From the NCBI GenBank assembly GCA_009602735.1, contig WELA01003305.1:628596-649214 (forward strand): a stretch of 20,619 nucleotides of DNA. Reading direction: 5' to 3'. A model generated the notes under the pieces. The model was not told the DNA's origin and did no database searches. It was given only the letters and a program-made list of their open reading frames with translations. This document shows, piece after piece, positions 17,259-20,619 of the stretch. Position 1 is the first letter of the stretch; each line of letters starts with the position of its first letter. This DNA is from Mesotaenium endlicherianum (lineage: Eukaryota > Streptophyta > Zygnematophyceae > Zygnematales > Mesotaeniaceae). Position numbers and translations under genes: made by a program.

Positions 17259-19511
17259 AAATAATTCATTGTAAGTGCTCGACAATACTAGCAAAGGCGC
17301 AGTATGAGTGAGAAAGCAGCAAAACAGGTTCGGGACGAAAAAGTGGTATTCTTGTCCAAATTGGCAGAATCTGTAGAATTCTGTCTAATTTGCACAAATA
17401 GATGATAAAGTTGGAGTAATGGCGCAAATAGATGGTAAAAATGTATTTTTCCCAATGTAAAAACAACCAACGAGAGCCATGGGTTTGACGTAACTCACGG
17501 AAGGTGCATAATTTGAAGTAGTGAAGACTGGTCTTCAAAAATACTCCCATCCTGAGTACCTGGAGGCAAAAATGAGAGCGGGGTGGCTATTTGGGCAACA
17601 GAGCGGTGTGCATAACGGCAAAACAATGTGGGTTTGACGATCTGGGCGGATAAACAGGATATCTTTGTCGACGAATGAACAATCCTCGGTACACGAGTAG
17701 ACGCAGAGTGGAAACATCAAGGTGCGGGTGCAAGTTCTGGGTATGCATTTTTTGCTCAATGGGACCGGGCTGTTGGTCGATGCGATAGCTTTTGTCGGCC
17801 CGCGTGGTTTCCACTGAGCGTGTGGACCTTCCTTTTATTTAATGTATAGCCCCTCTATTTTCACATGGTTCGGGAATGGTCATCGAACTTGAACTTCAAC
17901 GAATTCTACCATTACATGAGAGATTGCGTCCATGAAAGCCAGTTGGCAAGGACGAAATTGCTGGCTGGAGTGTATATATATTAGGAAGGGTAGACTACGC
18001 CAATCATCCTCAGCTTGTATTTATGTGCCTCAAGTGCCCTTAGTGAATAGTCGTTGGGGCATACACGGAGGCCCCCCAACTTTCAGAGGACCCATCTATC
18101 TCTAAGTCTCTGGCATGACAGCGCCTCCATGTCCTCCTTCTCTTGCTGCTGGGAGCGAAAATGACGGAATCTGTAGCAGGTGAAGTTTCTTTCGTCCTCT
18201 CTACAGAGCTACGGGCTTTTGGTTCTGAGGATCAGGTTCAAAGGTGTGCAACGTTTTTTCAGAATGGTGGCTGCTTATGTGCATGTGTAAGGAGGAATAG
18301 GTGTCTACAGTTCATGCTTAGGTTATATATGTGGTAGAGTTCCCAGAGCCAAGCGCTAGCCCAAACTGTAGACTAGGAGACCTAGGGGAAGAAAACATGT
18401 TTTGACAGTATGAGATGTCTGGCAATGGCAAAGGAAGGAAGCGGGGACTGCTAATGCTTGAGGGTACTGAGCCAATAGTTGTCCAGTCAAGTTGTCCCTT
18501 GCTTGTGAGGAGGTCATTGTCAGCTGCTAAAGGGGGAGAAGATCATGTCTCGTCGGCTTCCATCCTGCTGAGAGTGGGACTGAATAACACCCCTTCTGCA
18601 TGCGTTGATTGATTGAAATACAAGTGACGTCACTTACATAGAACTCTGAGAATGCAAGCATATGGCCAAAGGGGTCTTAGTGGGTACTCTAGGACCACGA
18701 GGATGTGGAGACTGAATATAAAAGCAACGGATGCATGGGCGTTTGATGACTGATCGGCGTCTTTGCACAAGCATCCATCACAAATTGTACTAAATACTTG
18801 GCCTCAACCACTCCCCCCTGAACAACCCCTCTCTGGGTCATCCATCTGCCTTTTCCCCTTTCCCTGCCTGCCAGGTCAAAAATTGGTCCCAGACTTAAAT
18901 ACACGCCAAAAACCGAATGAACCAAAATGGAGCATCTAGGGTTTTTTTGATAAACACATGGTACCTTGTGCAACCTTCGGAGATGGCTCATGAGCCTGCA
19001 GGCAAGATTTCTCACAGGCCTGCAGCTTACGCACGCCCCTCACCGGTGAGACCCCACCAGTGGGGCAGACACCAGAACTGTGCGCATACCCTTCCAGGGG
19101 CCCTGCATGGAGGCCCTTGGCAGTCTCTCACACCTGATAATACAATCCGATTCTACATTATATTATAATGTAATATATCATGCTACAATATATTTTATCG
19201 TAGTATCACCATTGCCTGTAGCATCTCCGCCCCACCAGGCCATGAGTCATCACATGCAAGCCTTGCACCGGAGCTCTCGGCCCAAAATCGCCTCTGAGGC
19301 CAACGGGCAGTGTGCATGGCTGACATTCGGCTGCAAGGCTGATATCAGGCTAACATACGCGGGTGATTTTTAGGCTAGAGACAAAACATGCATGTCTGAG
19401 TTTAAGGCTAACGAGACATCCGCATGACTGCTTCTTCGACTAACCCAAAAAGCACTCGTGGGTTATACGGCTACCCGAGTGGGTGTGCATGGCTTCATCT
19501 GTAACCCTACA
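17259..19511. other. Unassigned region with possible unresolved exons toward its right end
   Basis: No known family is recognised. Two small plus-strand frames read as plausible protein: from ATG 18161 (MTESVAGEVSFVLSTELRAF) and from ATG 18415 (MSGNGKGRKRGLL). From about 18980 to 19340 GC rises. An ATG-led frame from 18982 ends at a good donor-like site (CACCG|GTGAGA), and good acceptor-like sites are present (CCCTTCCAG, GCCTGTAG). These may be upstream exons of the gene at 19512, but phases could not be joined convincingly. TATA-like words are at about 17970 and 18715. An AT-rich dyad TACATTATA-T-TATAATGTA lies at about 19155-19175. Confidence 0.4.
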
Positions 19512-20619
19512 GATCCGTTTAAAGACAGCGCTTTGAGGGCGGAGGCACATCGCGGTTCGTCCCCAGCCGCCGTCGCAGCAACAGCATCATCAGCGTCAGC
19601 AGCAGCAGCAGCAGCGTCAGCCGCCTCGGTCTCCGTTCACACTCTCAGATCAGTCTTTGAGCCCACCGAGCTCGCCCCCCCAAAGAGGCCTGCTGGAAGC
19701 ACCTGGGTCACGTCTGCAGGCACTGAGGCCCTGCGGCCTCTGCCAGCTCAGCGCCCGCCAGCTCAGCCGCCAGCCCCCCAGGAGGCAGCCCGCTTGAAAC
19801 CCTCTGGGGGCCCTCCCCAAGCACTCCCCTCATCAGCCCCAGCCTTCACCTCTCACACGCCTTCTGCAATCCGCCCCCCTCAACTCTCTGTAATTAGGGA
19901 AGGGGACTTACGACCGAGCGGAGAGAATCTGGCCAGGCCCAATAAGGGCTACATGGAGCCTGCAGCAGTATCCAGGCCTAAGCCCGGCCTGAACCCCAAC
20001 CCCAGGTCAAAAACCAAGGCCAACTCCAACCCTGATCCGTACCTCAACCCGAGCCTGAGCGCCATTCCTCACCTCAGCCTCAACACCAACCTGAAGCCCG
20101 CCTCCGCCAGCGCAGATGCGCCTGGTGTGAACGGCGGCAGCCATGGCTATAAGGACTTCTTTTTCGACGGCCTCCCGCAGGCCCAGAAGGGACACCTGGC
20201 AGACGCTGGTCCAGCCTCAGCGGCAGACCAGCAGCAGCAGCAGGGGGGGGTGAGGCTGCCTGTGCGGGACCTGGAGGCGCCCACGTCACTTTACGACGTC
20301 ATTATCAGTTCCTCCACCGACGGAGAGGAGCTGGCCGGTGTTGAGGCAGGGGCGGAGCTGGGGCCGGGGACGCCCCCCCCCCATGGCCACCTGTATATAG
20401 AGTCCTCCAGCCAGCTCTGGTCCAGGTGGCGCGCCGCCGGGAGCATGCAGGACTACACACGCGTGGCAGAGGACGCAAGAGGAGAGGAAGATGAGGAGGA
20501 GGAGGAGCATTTTGGCGGGCCGATCCTGACCCACCCCGGTGGTAGGGGTGGGGGAAATTGGCTTCGGGAGCCCCTACTGCCGCGAGGTGTGCTCGTCCTC
20601 GCTTTCTGTGCCCCCCCCC
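19512..20619 (+). CDS. Low-complexity protein, internal exon running off the right edge (partial)
   Basis: A single plus-strand frame is open from 19428 to the last base, close to 400 codons without a stop. A likely acceptor (CCCTACAG|AT) sets the exon start at 19512, entering with two bases of a split codon. The product is low-complexity: Ala/Ser-rich from a CAG/GCA repeat at about 19575-19620, then Pro/Ala-rich, then a Pro/Asn/Leu stretch with repeated LNPN- and LNTN-like words, a more ordered patch (HGYKDFFFDGLPQAQKGH), five Gln, another ordered patch (SLYDVIISSSTDGEE; GHLYIESSSQLWSRW) and an acidic run of Glu. I recognise no domain and no transmembrane segment. No start codon upstream in frame is convincing, so the 5' exons are unresolved. 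Possible donors exist near 20540 and 20587, so the exon may end before the edge. The reading frame stays intact through runs of eight G and ten C, which argues for real coding. Function is unknown; a largely disordered protein is inferred. Confidence 0.72.
19575..19620 (+). repeat. CAG/GCA trinucleotide repeat inside the coding exon
   Basis: Imperfect CAG-type triplets broken by CAT and CGT. In the open frame they are read as Ala and Ser; a second frame would give Gln and His but stops at a TGA near 19796. Confidence 0.8.

Noticed and set aside
20286..20534. Minus-strand frame with a signal-peptide-like start (MLLLLLIFLSS)
   Set aside because: The leucine run is the reverse of the acidic GAG/GAA run of the plus-strand coding exon, so it is a shadow.

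Overview
The window looks like nuclear DNA of a green-lineage eukaryote, most likely an alga. Genes are split by GT-AG introns of about 0.1 to 2.1 kb. There are no bacterial-style operons. Three protein families are recognisable: a plant-type G-patch plus C2H2 zinc-finger protein, a paladin-like protein, and a potato-inhibitor-I (MEROPS I13) serine protease inhibitor. A decayed tyrosine recombinase marks an old mobile element. The species cannot be named from sequence alone. The window begins in a G run and ends in a C run, which may be where assembly contigs broke.

Layout: (1) 221-382, minus strand, is the first coding exon of a paladin-like gene that runs off the left edge. (2) 383-3586 is AT-rich intergenic DNA with several small palindromes and repeats. 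(3) 3587-10983, plus strand, is a complete seven-exon gene reconstructed here. All splice phases close, giving a 338-residue G-patch/C2H2 protein. Its introns hold long pyrimidine tracts and alternating purine-pyrimidine tracts, including (GT)31(GC)8. (4) 12027-12739, minus strand, is a three-exon gene for a secreted 137-residue potato-inhibitor-I protein. (5) About 13180-13735 is a degenerate minisatellite with a unit near 39 bp. (6) About 15515-16432, plus strand, is a tyrosine recombinase pseudogene, probably from a DIRS-, PAT- or Crypton-like element. It is followed by two 61-bp direct repeats that are 60/61 identical and enclose two perfect palindromes. (7) About 17260-19500 is mostly unassigned, with hints of unresolved small exons near the right end. 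(8) 19512-20619, plus strand, is one uninterrupted low-complexity coding exon that runs off the right edge and has no start or stop inside the window.

The genes do not form a shared pathway; they look like ordinary neighbours on a plant-type chromosome. The most unusual points are the sharp change in third-position GC inside the G-patch gene, the decayed recombinase beside nearly intact repeats, and the cysteine-bearing extension ahead of the inhibitor domain. I did not find a clearly new biological system.
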